Source: Symbiodinium natans (Eukaryota > Sar > Dinophyceae > Suessiales > Symbiodiniaceae). From it: a stretch of DNA of 40,000 nt. Position 1 is the stretch's first letter. Each line of letters begins with the position of its first letter. Under the pieces are notes generated by a model that saw only the letters and a list, made by a program, of their open reading frames with translations, was not told where the DNA came from and did not search any database. The translations under genes were made by a program, and so were the position numbers. Where the stretch lies: NCBI GenBank assembly GCA_905221605.1, contig CAJNDS010001735.1:67501-107500 (forward strand), in the 5' to 3' direction. This document shows, piece after piece, positions 31,401 to 36,308 of this stretch.

Positions 31401-33510
31401 CCGATGCTCTGGAACAACATGTCCACCTGCGGCTGGGCGTTCCGCAGCTGCCGGCTGGTGTAGATGGCAAAAGCGATCTTCGACTTCGGGTGGAGCATGG
31501 CCTCCAAAAACTTCACCGCCCACCCAGAAGCGGTTGTTGCGGTCCTCAAAGTCCGGGGGCCCTGCGCTCCGCGCAGGCAAGCCATCCTTGCCATCCTTCC
31601 CAAGTTTGCAGAGCAAGCTCCCATTCATGTCCATAGCACGAGGATGCGAGCTGTGCGCTCCAACTTGAGGTGGATCTCATCATAGACCTGGCGGCTCTTC
31701 TCATCCTGAAGTGCCTCCATGATCTGCTGGAAGTGCTGGAACATCTCGGTCCACTTCTGCTGCTCCTCCTTTGGATGCTTGTCGGGGTGATATTCCAGGG
31801 CCTTCCTCCTCAACACCTTCCTGAGCTCTGCCTGCTCGATGTCAGAGGACACGCGGAGCTCGTCGTAGAAGTGGGCATGTCGCACAAGGAATCAAGGTGC
31901 CAGTGGAGGCCTCGATGCTTGTGCCCAGACTGCTCAAAAACAGAGACGCCTGCTGGAGCTTGTAGCCATAAAGAACGCAGATACCTAAACCAGCCGAAGC
32001 ATTCCGAGAGCCTTTGAAATCGTAAACCCTGAATCCCCCTACTGTAAACCGTAAACCCTGAATCTCCTACTGTAAACCTCCTAAATCCTAACCCCCCTAC
32101 GCCCTAAAACTAAACCCTAAACCCCACTAAGCCCTAAACTCTAAACCACCCTAAACCCCTTGAATCCCTCCGTGCTAGAGCCCTGCACTCCCTTAAACCC
32201 TAAACCCTAAACCCAAAATCCAAAACCCTAAACCCTAAACCCTAAACCCACCCCAAGCAGAGGCGGTCCTCTGAGAGGAGACCGGTGAACCGCTCCAGAT
32301 ACACCTGGGCGTTTCCCAACATAGGGGGTGCACCCCGTACGTTTTGGAGCCAGGTTGTTTTGGGGAATGTTTTGGGTGTTTTTTTGGGTTTAGGGTTTAG
32401 GGGTTAGGGTTAGGGTTTAGGGTTTAGGGTTTAAGGTTTAGGGTTTAGGGTTTTAGGGTTCTAGGGTTCTAGGGTTCCAGGGTTCCAGGGTTCCAGGGTT
32501 CCAGGGTTCCAGGGTTCCAGGGTTTTAGGGTTTTAGGGTTTTAGGGTTGGGTTTTAGGGTTTTAGGGTTTTAGGGTTTTAGGGTTTTAGGGTTTTAGGGT
32601 TTTAGGGTTTTAGGGTTTAAGGGTTTAAGGGTTTAAGGGTTTTAGGGTTTAAGGGTTTTAGGGTTTTAGGGTTTTAGGGTTTTAGGGTTTTAGGGTTTTT
32701 GGGTTTAGGGTGTATGGTTTAGAAGATCAAAAGAATACCCCAAAAAAACGAGAAAATACCCAAAAAGAACCCCCACCCGTACGGTTTAGGGTTTACGGTT
32801 TAGGGTTTAGGGTTTAGGGGTTAGGGTTTAGGGTTTAGGGTTTAGGGTTTAGGGTTTAGGGTTTAGGGTTTAGGGTTTAGGGTTTAGGGTTTAGGGTTTA
32901 GGGTTTACGGTTTAGGGTTTCCCCCAAAATACTTTTATCCTAACTAACTAGAGAAACATCCCCCAGCTTTCGTAGGAGTCGACTATAGAGTTCAAGGAAT
33001 TCTGGGTCCGGGAAGTTAAGGTTTAATTTTAATGATTCTTAAGGTTTTGGAGTTTAGAGGTTTAGATTTCTTGGGTTTAGGAGTTTAGGGCTTCTGGCTT
33101 AGGATTTCGGGTTAGGGCTTAGGGTTTCAGGTTTTGGGGTTAGAAGGCTTATTTGCGTGACAGTCAAGACTTTCTGGCCAGTTGCCTGCATGATGCTCCG
33201 GGGGGGCCATGTATTTCGGAAAATCCGGAAAGACCAAATGAATTCGTAGAACCTCCCTTCTCCAGAAACACGCAGGAATCCGTGCCTCACGAATCAAATG
33301 CCCCGACTTTCATCCCGCTGGCCGAGTGCCGCGCTGGCAGCTTTGCTTGCGCCTGCGAACAAAGCCCCCAAACCTAAACCCCATAAATCCTAAACCCCAA
33401 AAATCCTAAGCTTATAAACCCTAATCCCTAAACCCTAAACCCTCCTAGACACTCGCCTCGGCCTCCGGCCGACAGGCCGCGGTAACCAAGCAAACCAGGA
33501 TTGGGCCTCC
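19335..33510 (-). CDS. Gene 2: multi-exon gene of unknown function
   Basis: A chain of minus-strand open patches bounded by AG|G acceptors and GC, GT or GA donors. The downstream set (24851-24910, 24366-24411, 24123-24158, 23107-23199, 22549-22678, 22076-22132, 21607-21663, 20806-20886, 19851-19902, 19335-19414) reads in compatible phase and ends in TAG; split codons are completed correctly at three junctions. Upstream exons to 29531, and perhaps 32269-32304 and 33463-33510, are phase 0 and plausibly belong, but continuity is not proven. No family was recognised. Visible traits are a basic stretch (SKFMRRIWRYTGESRKRID), a lysine/asparagine-rich low-complexity exon, and a terminal segment VALLRDGPTVSLDIAEWTND. 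If the gene does extend to 33510, the J-domain/HAD retrocopy lies inside one of its introns. The outer limits are the least certain part. Confidence 0.55.
19740..19840 (-). repeat. CCCTAAA array
   Basis: About ten units with CCCGAAA and CCCCAAT variants, in the last intron of gene 2. A degenerate TTTAGGG stretch (19430-19680) lies on the other side, so the pair is inverted. Confidence 0.88.
19851..19902 (-). CDS. Gene 2 penultimate exon, VPLRRPKLGTMFGETDP
   Basis: The acceptor CATTTTCAG|G has a good pyrimidine tract; donor G|GT. The split glycine codon is completed by the last exon. Confidence 0.62.
20163..20235 (-). repeat. CCCTAAA / CCCTAAG array
   Basis: Ten units; continues as a second array at 20350-20485. 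Confidence 0.9.
20562..20779. mobile_element. Inverted-repeat element, family C, copy 2 (interrupted)
   Basis: CAGCTACTA at the left and TAGTAGCTG at the right; inner arms TTTGCTTAAGAGCCCC and GGGGTTCTTAAGCAATT. Interior TCCCTATACTGCCCTT matches the other copies. It is split by the family D element at 20597-20696. Confidence 0.85.
20597..20696. mobile_element. Inverted-repeat element, family D, nested with ATTT duplication
   Basis: Starts GGGTAGTTTCCTAAACCAGG and ends with the imperfect complement AGAGAACTACCC. Arms of about 30 bases match at roughly 24 positions. ATTT occurs at 20593-20596 and 20697-20700 and only once at the equivalent place in the uninterrupted copy at 12090-12103, as expected for a 4-base target duplication. 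Confidence 0.88.
20806..20886 (-). CDS. Gene 2 exon, ANYNALSAKQRVEMTHELLG
   Basis: Continues MALLEIRKG. Acceptor CTTCTAG|G. The donor is uncertain: the open frame runs right up to the family C element at 20562-20779, so the element lies next to or forms the following intron. Confidence 0.6.
20930..21560. other. AT-rich island, no assigned gene
   Basis: About 630 bases free of arrays, with A+T well above the surroundings from 21060 to 21540. A plus frame of 67 codons (21113-21316, hydrophobic) is the longest. No splice-bounded exon or motif. Similar in character to 5640-6110. Confidence 0.42.
21607..21663 (-). CDS. Gene 2 exon, VRWRSRGDVPANLRNGHWQ
   Basis: Acceptor GTTGCAG|G, donor CAG|GC, 19 codons, phase 0. 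The adjoining CCCCAAAA array produces long artefactual frames on both strands. Confidence 0.62.
21672..21882 (-). repeat. CCCCAAAA array
   Basis: Octamer units (with CCCCAAAC at the left). The plus-strand PKTPKPQN and minus-strand GFWGFGVL frames across it are repeat artefacts. Confidence 0.95.
22076..22132 (-). CDS. Gene 2 exon, LGALEEVDKALRSLGSSAE
   Basis: Acceptor CCCAAG|C, donor GAG|GC, 19 codons, phase 0 at both ends. Amphipathic helix-like. Confidence 0.62.
22136..22491 (+). repeat. Longest TTTAGGG array
   Basis: About 50 units over 356 bases, interrupted by a few TTTTAGGG, TTAGGG and TTATGG variants. Confidence 0.97.
22549..22678 (-). CDS. Gene 2 lysine-rich low-complexity exon
   Basis: Open minus frame reading SYSVQKSKKKNKNNNKKKET then KKKKTAEAPTTSPLRRPTK, ending at AAG|GT. 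The opposite strand is a TTC/TTA-rich tract, so the plus-strand Ser/Leu frames are shadows. The right edge is uncertain because a polypurine microsatellite follows at once. Confidence 0.48.
22685..22797. repeat. Pyrimidine microsatellites (TCTC, TTC, TTCC)
   Basis: CT-rich run at 22685-22712, (TC)n at 22738-22760 and (TTCC)n at 22761-22796 on the plus strand. Confidence 0.92.
22905..23095 (+). repeat. TTTAGGG-type array, mixed
   Basis: Two near-identical tandem blocks GGGCTTGGGGTTTAAGGGTT.. (22928 on) and GGGCTTAGGGTTTAAGGGTT.. (22980 on) show a segmental duplication of about 52 bases inside the array. Confidence 0.88.
23107..23199 (-). CDS. Gene 2 exon, ESVQITGMDFAREARRHLSA
   Basis: 31 codons ending TCSVVVVCSSA. 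Acceptor GAATCAG|G; donor GCG|GC is the best in-phase choice. The hydrophobic VVVV strand is typical of a buried beta strand. Confidence 0.62.
23980..24104. mobile_element. Inverted-repeat element, family H, copy 2 with internal TTTAGGG array
   Basis: Starts CTAGGATGGCCCTT and ends CCCTACCGAGTTTAGATC. After the start word, about six TTTAGGG units (23995-24038) interrupt the element; the rest (AAACCCCAATAAGGAAAAATAT) matches copy 3. Confidence 0.7.
24123..24158 (-). CDS. Gene 2 exon, VRRGDKVAGNRK
   Basis: Acceptor AACCAG|G, donor AAG|GA, 12 codons, phase 0 at both ends. Lies beside an inverted-repeat element (23980-24104). Confidence 0.52.
24366..24411 (-). CDS. Gene 2 exon, LNEELRLPRQYIALQ
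   Basis: Acceptor GGTGCAG|G, donor CAG|GC, one split base plus 15 codons. In phase with the exon at 24851 and the exon at 24123. Confidence 0.66.
24437..24533. mobile_element. Inverted-repeat element, family A, copy 2
   Basis: Left TTGGGATGTTCCCCCTTATA and right GTATAAGGGGAACATGCCA are terminal complements. The internal GGACTGTTGGTATAA is shared with the other two copies. Confidence 0.85.
24851..24910 (-). CDS. Gene 2 exon, SKFMRRIWRYTGESRKRID
   Basis: Acceptor CCCCAG|G, donor GACAG|GC. The last codon is completed by the G of the next exon to arginine. Strongly basic. Confidence 0.66.
25060..25800. other. Unique GC-rich stretch with open frames on both strands
   Basis: Two patches without arrays (25010-25330 and 25390-25797). 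Minus frames read MRFGVFAGTILFRDTAADSR and SLID in the first; frames of 110-129 codons exist on both strands in the second. No splice-bounded exon or motif decides between them, so no gene is called. Confidence 0.35.
25812..25890 (-). repeat. CCCTAAA array
   Basis: About ten perfect units. Confidence 0.95.
25925..26032 (-). CDS. Basic exon candidate in gene 2 region
   Basis: Open minus frame reading LSKKAKKTTAINPRRLVCNL and QARQKHVLRKEAPRL. Strongly basic. Likely acceptor GCGCAG|C; the donor is not determined and the phase was not checked against neighbours. Confidence 0.4.
26220..26460 (-). repeat. Two CCCTAAA arrays around a unique patch
   Basis: Arrays at 26220-26294 and 26396-26452 in the same orientation. 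The 100 bases between are open on both strands and remain unassigned. Confidence 0.88.
26810..27100 (-). pseudogene. Coherent reading frame with two TGA codons, unknown protein
   Basis: Minus frame reads VVNIGPYYITSQFLGLVCRF, then VSEISTGMRHTGATCMTGKN, IM, TGA, ADPAVNAYVRTALTPIAKGA and TYFGSMLTDGGDNKKFEIPK. One further TGA precedes the first piece. No other frame looks protein-like. It could be a decayed exon or retrocopy, or a chance frame. Family not recognised. Confidence 0.35.
27140..27213 (-). repeat. CCCTAAA array
   Basis: Nine or so units; a TTTTAGGGG-type array in the opposite orientation follows at 27316-27395, with gene 2 exon 27244-27300 between them. Confidence 0.93.
27244..27300 (-). 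CDS. Gene 2 exon, AEPLILRRCPHGGSCCPLE
   Basis: Acceptor GCTGGAG|G, donor GAG|GT, 19 codons, phase 0 at both ends. Another frame of the same patch (CADALTAEAVARW) is also open. Confidence 0.45.
27614..27703 (-). CDS. Gene 2 exon, VEVRCLFAQGAPKGFSFLPS
   Basis: 30 codons ending SWHGASQSGS. Acceptor GGCTGTAG|G; donor TCG|GA, phase 0 at both ends. The donor is the less certain edge. Confidence 0.52.
27796..27864 (-). CDS. Gene 2 exon, EFGLSCVVEDEVWNSGRLHT
   Basis: 23 codons ending YLQ. Acceptor ACGGAG|G, donor CAG|GC, phase 0 at both ends. Confidence 0.62.
27905..28028 (+). repeat. CTTGGGG / TTTGGGG array
   Basis: Units change in blocks: CTTGGGG, CTCGGGG, CTTGGGG, TTTGGGG, then TTTAGGG. The pattern indicates local spread of single-base variants. 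Confidence 0.92.
28111..28202. repeat. CATA / CATG / TA microsatellite
   Basis: Runs of ATACATAC, ATGCATGC and (TA)n. The minus frame with repeated Tyr/Met/Cys/Val is an artefact. Confidence 0.93.
28329..28415. mobile_element. Inverted-repeat element, family H, copy 3
   Basis: CTAGGATGGCCCTTAGAGCA, then AATATTCT, AACAAGGGAAAT and GGGGCCGACGGAGTTTAGAT. Shares the order of words with copies at 10856 and 23980. Confidence 0.68.
28725..28850. repeat. Opposed TTTAGGG and CCCTAAA arrays
   Basis: TTTAGGG/TTCAGGG units (28730-28785) face CCCTAAA/CCCCAAA units (28797-28841) across about 10 bases, giving a compact hairpin next to exon 28873-28929. Confidence 0.88.
28873..28929 (-). CDS. Gene 2 exon, DRGFGSEVNNLVSAAIACE
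   Basis: Acceptor CTGCGAG|G, donor GAG|GC, 19 codons, phase 0 at both ends. Confidence 0.62.
28935..29255 (+). repeat. TTTAGGG array with GATGAGTAGGG duplication
   Basis: About 40 units including TTTTAGGG stretches. The segment GGGATGAGTAGGG occurs twice near 28965 and 29003, marking an internal duplication. Confidence 0.95.
29417..29531 (-). CDS. Gene 2 exon, AMLREKVGKRVDAADVDFSA
   Basis: Continues as YGCLHFWIEDSTGNTPEL. The acceptor is CTAAAG|G (an alternative CATCAG|C adds two residues). The donor is uncertain, taken as TTG|GA. This is the longest convincing exon of the gene, with no stop in about 44 codons. No known motif. Confidence 0.65.
29574..29680 (+). repeat. CTTAGGG / TTTAGGG / TTTCGGG array
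   Basis: Block-wise changes of unit type, beside the exon at 29417-29531 on its acceptor side. Confidence 0.9.
29822..29885. repeat. C-run / A-run tract
   Basis: Poly-C followed by poly-A, similar to the tract at 28551-28600. Low complexity, no gene. Confidence 0.85.
29961..29987 (-). CDS. Exon candidate DQRFMLHKA
   Basis: The acceptor CTGTCTGTGCCGCAG|G has a good pyrimidine tract; the donor GCG|GC is likely. It could extend to 29956 if another donor is used. Confidence 0.42.
30103..30462. mobile_element. Inverted-repeat element, family G, about 360 bases
   Basis: Left TAATCCGAGCATCTGCTTAA and right complement at 30442-30462 differ at one of 21 positions. TA at both outer edges suits a TA target duplication (Tc1/mariner-like MITE, inference). 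The AT-rich interior includes the palindrome CAATACATTTGTATTG and G-runs near each end (30240, 30423-30436). No transposase. Confidence 0.88.
30535..30570 (+). CDS. Possible plus-strand exon, LAADALGNAEKRKQ
   Basis: After GCAACAG|G on the plus strand, reads LAADALGNAEKRKQ up to CAG|GT, and stays open as VFKLYAKSREVIALANLPK. The minus frame LEDLLPLLGIPKR is also open. No neighbour supports a plus-strand gene here. Confidence 0.3.
30848..31885 (-). pseudogene. J-domain plus FCP1-like HAD protein, intronless, frame-damaged
   Basis: The 5' part encodes a J-domain (HAHFYDELRVSSDIEQAEL, then KALEYHPDKH with the HPD triad) that would stimulate an Hsp70. It runs into RILVL and a TGA at 31625. In the +1 frame the reading continues as MDMNGSLLCKLGKDGKDGLP, a HAD motif I of the D-x-N-G type. 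Near 31525 it must return to the first frame to give AVKFLEAMLHPKSKIAFAIY and TSR, then SKQSLPRIWQ and FDMCNTVNLDNEVSKLREHL with ENGIVDPSF, typical of FCP1/NIF phosphatase-like domains. So two compensating one-base shifts flank motif I. The C-terminus is acidic (FEEDEEDD) and ends at TAG 30848. No introns in about 1 kb, unlike genes 1-3, and no in-frame ATG before the J-domain (TGA lies just upstream). A retrocopy with damage is likely; sequencing indels are possible. Confidence 0.72.
32269..32304 (-). CDS. Exon candidate VYLERFTGLLSE
   Basis: Acceptor CGCCCAG|G, donor GAG|GA, 12 codons, phase 0 at both ends. Telomere-type arrays lie on both sides. Confidence 0.5.
32385..32720 (+). repeat. 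TTTTAGGG array with TTCCAGGG block
   Basis: Octamer array of about 40 units. Seven TTCCAGGG units are clustered at 32470-32522, and TTTAAGGG units near 32615-32650. Confidence 0.95.
32780..32922 (+). repeat. TTTAGGG array
   Basis: About 19 heptamer units, with TTTACGG variants at both ends. Confidence 0.95.
33463..33510 (-). CDS. Exon candidate GGPILVCLVTAACRPE
   Basis: Acceptor GGACGCAG|G, donor GAG|GC, 16 codons, phase 0 at both ends. A hydrophobic peptide. Assignment to gene 2 is by strand and phase only. Confidence 0.5.
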
Positions 33511-33609
33511 CTGCGTCCAGCAGCCCTTACCTTTAGGGTATAGGGTTTAGGGTTTAGGGTTTAGGGTTTAGGGTTTGGCAGCCCTCACCCCCACCAACCC
33601 TCTCGTTGC

Positions 33610-33658
33610 TGCTTTTCTTCTCTTCTTAGGCAGCTCTGGCCACCCTGAACCCAAGCTT
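33610..33658 (+). other. Strong plus-strand acceptor-like site
   Basis: GCTGCTTTTCTTCTCTTCTTAG|G is the best polypyrimidine acceptor in the window, followed by an open AALATLNPS that runs into the element at 33659. No plus-strand gene is otherwise supported here, so it may be chance. Confidence 0.3.
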
Positions 33659-33773
33659 CACTTGGGGTTTACGACATTCGGGGTACCTTATTGGGGTCCT
33701 TATTCCTAAGGGGATCCTACGATGTGGGGGGTCTATAATTGGGGTCCCTTATTTTCGTCAAACCCCCACTTGG
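33659..33773 (+). mobile_element. Inverted-repeat element, family B, copy 2
   Basis: CACTTGGGGTTTACGA at the left and TCGTCAAACCCCCACTTGG at the right form terminal repeats; interior GGGGTACC, TTGGGGTCCTT, GGATCCTAC and GGGGTCCCTT match copy 1 on the opposite strand. Confidence 0.78.
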
Positions 33774-34154
33774 CAGGGCAGGCCTTTGCTGGGGTTTGGG
33801 CTTCAGGGTTTAGGGTCTAGGATGTAGGGCTTAGGGTTTAGAACTTTATGTACTGCTAAACAAGGCAACGCAAGGCTTCAGGGCTCCAGCACGTCAAAAC
33901 CTACGAGTCTTTTGGGGTTTAGCGTACGTAAGGGAGCCAGAAACATGCGTCTCCTGTGTTCTTCTCACGCTGTTTTGCGCCGGCGAGCCGACAATCGGAT
34001 CTTGGCCGATGTTCTGCCATCTTTGGATAATTCTGTGGGATTGATGGCATCGGCTGACAGCACAACCATCGGGCACCATAGCGATGGATTGGAAGATGCG
34101 CTGACAGCTCAAATCGATTGCCGCTTCTCAGCAGACGAGGGATCTAGTCACCCT

Positions 34155-34577
34155 TCACTGCTGCCACTGCTGCATCTGCTGCGTTACTTTGTGCTTCGCT
34201 CATCCCCGGCATCGCCGCCATAGCCATAGTCAGACCCCGGCCCTTGGCGCCGACCCCGACCCCCGCCGCCGGCCAGGCCCCCGAAGCCGCTCTGTTGCAT
34301 CTGCTGCATCCGCTGCATTTGTTCTTCGCTCATCCCCCCCCCGAAGCCGGCCCCCATGTGGCCCATCCTGTCATCTGCTGCCTCCACTGCTGATGCGTGT
34401 CCATGGTCAGGGAAGACTCGCCCTGGAAGACGCCGAAGTTCTGGAAGCCCAGGCCAAGGAGACCCACGACGCCGCCAGAGCCACCTTCACCACCTTCCCC
34501 CAGCGGAAGCTCGGAGCGATCGGGACCTCTTCCTCGGACTGGGAGGGCACCGCCTCGAGATCGAAGGGTGCGGCCAT
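34155..34577 (-). pseudogene. Small protein with hydrophobic segment and Gly/Met/Gln repeats, frame-damaged
   Basis: ATG at 34575-34577 opens MAAPFDLEAVPSQSEEEVPI, then FRWGKVVKVALAAS. A one-base shift near 34470 continues the protein as VVGLLGLGFQNFGVFQGESS, a probable membrane or signal-anchor segment. A second shift near 34390 gives MGHMGAGFGGGMSEEQMQRM and QQMQQ, then a Gly/Arg-rich tail. A second MSEEQ-like unit at 34155-34210 is again out of frame and ends QQWQQ-stop. No introns. Function unknown. Several indels suggest a decayed retrocopy or a set of sequencing errors. Confidence 0.58.
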
Positions 34578-34710
34578 ATCTCGAAACTTGCAGCGGAGCT
34601 CGTGGCAAGCAAGATGAGCGCGCCTTTTGGCGCAGAAGCTTGTTAAAAGGCTTGAGCAGAGAAGGGGCAAACAGCCAGAACGAGAAATCTCTGTGAGAGC
34701 AGCCCTGAAA

Positions 34711-34827
34711 CTACTACGTTCTGAAGAACCCCCCCCCAAAAAAAAATGAAAGAGATAACACAATCCCCATATTGCCCTCATAAGAGGAACATTTTGCGCT
34801 TTTGAAGGTTCTCAAGCAGATAGTAGG
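34711..34827. mobile_element. Inverted-repeat element, family C, copy 3
   Basis: CTACTACGTTCTGAAGAACC pairs with GGTTCTCAAGCAGATAGTAGG. Interior ATCCCCATATTGCCCT..AGAGGAACATTTT aligns with copies 1 and 2. Confidence 0.8.
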
Positions 34828-34919
34828 CAACTAACGGGCTAATGAATTTGTCCACCCATTGGTGCCACAGCCTGCTGCCCAGCTGAGCACTGCTCGACGA
34901 GACTCCACGCCTGCCAAGG

Positions 34920-35130
34920 GCTTGAGGGGCTTAGGGGCTTAGGGGTTTAGGGGTTTAGGGGTTTAGGGTTTAGGGCTTAGGGTTTAGGGGTTTAGGGGTT
35001 TAGGGTTTAGGGCTTAGGGTTTAGGGGTTAGGGCTTAGGGTTTAGGGTTGAGGGTTGAGGGCTCACGGTTGAGGGTTTCCGGTTTCGGGTTTCGGGTTTA
35101 GGGTTTAGGGTTTGGGGCTTAGGGTTTGAG
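34920..35130 (+). repeat. TTTAGGG-type array, mixed units
   Basis: TTTAGGGG, TTTAGGG, CTTAGGG and TTGAGGG units. A block of about 50 bases (GGGGTTTAGGGGTTTAGGGT..) is duplicated at 34940 and 34987. Confidence 0.9.
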
Positions 35131-35372
35131 GACTTTTGGGGCCTTGCGGCTCACGGTAGCCCTGGGCAACCCAACTAAGCCTCCCCAAAAAAGCCTGGGA
35201 ACTATTAAGCCCTAGAAGCCCCAAAAGAACAAAGCCCTAAACCCTAAACCCCCTCAACCCATGTCCAGCAAGGTCGATGGCGGTCCCCACACCCTAAACC
35301 CTTGACGAAGAGGGGATTTTGGGATGCTTCGTCTAGTGTTTAGGGCCCTTTGGCGTAATTAGGGTTTTGGAT

Positions 35373-35744
35373 TTAGTTGACTCTGCGGGCTTCCGGCTCA
35401 AGGTCATAAGCCGGTCTCAGGGCATCCTGCGTATTTTGTTGGCGACGCAGCACGCTCGAGCGAAAGAGAGCCCAATAACTCTCCCATCCGCGCACTCGTG
35501 CAGGTTTGGATTCTGCAATAGCAGGGGCTGGGGGGGAGCGCCTTTGCCTAAACATTCTTGCAGGCCTGAAGGGGGCAATGACTTTGGGGGCGTCCTCTCG
35601 AAGGGGTTGCATTCCAGAGCATTCTGATTGAAAACTAGCCCACGCTAAGGCTGGAAAATCTGCCTTCAATGACGCCACAACTGTACATCGAAGTGGCCCA
35701 AGGAAAGCCATCAACAATGCCCACTGGAGCTGCTAACCCATGAA
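35373..35744 (-). CDS. Unspliced open frame, unknown protein
   Basis: Open minus frame of about 124 codons, longer than expected by chance in this setting. It reads LQWALLMAFLGPLRCTVVAS, LKADFPALAWASFQ, MQPLREDAPKVIAPFRPARM and a basic/acidic end (PAYDLEPEARRVN). No motif recognised and the start is unclear. It lies just 3' of gene 3 and could be a retro-derived piece or part of another transcript. Confidence 0.35.
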
Positions 35745-35909
35745 GTGCAAAGGTTCAGGGTTTAGGGTTGTTCTGCGTTGATCCCCAGAAGCCATACTAG
35801 CCTGAAACCCTTTTTGGGTTTAGGGCTTGGGAAACCTAAACCCTAAACCCTCAATAACACCTAAACCCTAAATGACTACGGTGGCTTGGGGGTGGGGCGG
35901 AAGCCCTTG

Positions 35910-35959
35910 TCACAGTGCTGGCTTGGCCATGTAGAGGTTCACGGCGCCATAAGCAAAAC
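35910..35959 (-). CDS. Gene 3 terminal exon, [15 protein letters not shown]-stop
   Basis: Acceptor CTCTGAG|G followed by two bases of a split codon, then 15 codons and TGA at 35910-35912. Confidence 0.55.
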
Positions 35960-36192
35960 CTCAGAGGCCCCCGAAACCTTACAGTTAGGGTTTAGGGTTT
36001 AGATTCTAGGCTTTGGGGTATAGGGTTGGGGGTTGGGGTTTTGGGTTTAGGGTTTTGGGTTTGGGTTTAGGGTTTAGGGTTTAGGGTTTAGGGTTTAGGG
36101 TTTAGGGTTTAGGGTTTAGGGTTTAGGGTTTAGGGTTGAGGGTTTAGGGTTGAGGGTTGAGGGATGAGGGATGAGGGATGAGGGATGAGGGA

Positions 36193-36252
<60 letters not shown>

Positions 36253-36262
36253 GGTTTAGGGT

Positions 36263-36308
<46 letters not shown>

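Noticed and set aside
31870-32000. Dinoflagellate spliced-leader remnant upstream of the J-domain copy
   Set aside because: Only a weak GGCTACAAG resemblance was seen; no GGCTCAAG word or longer match exists in the window.
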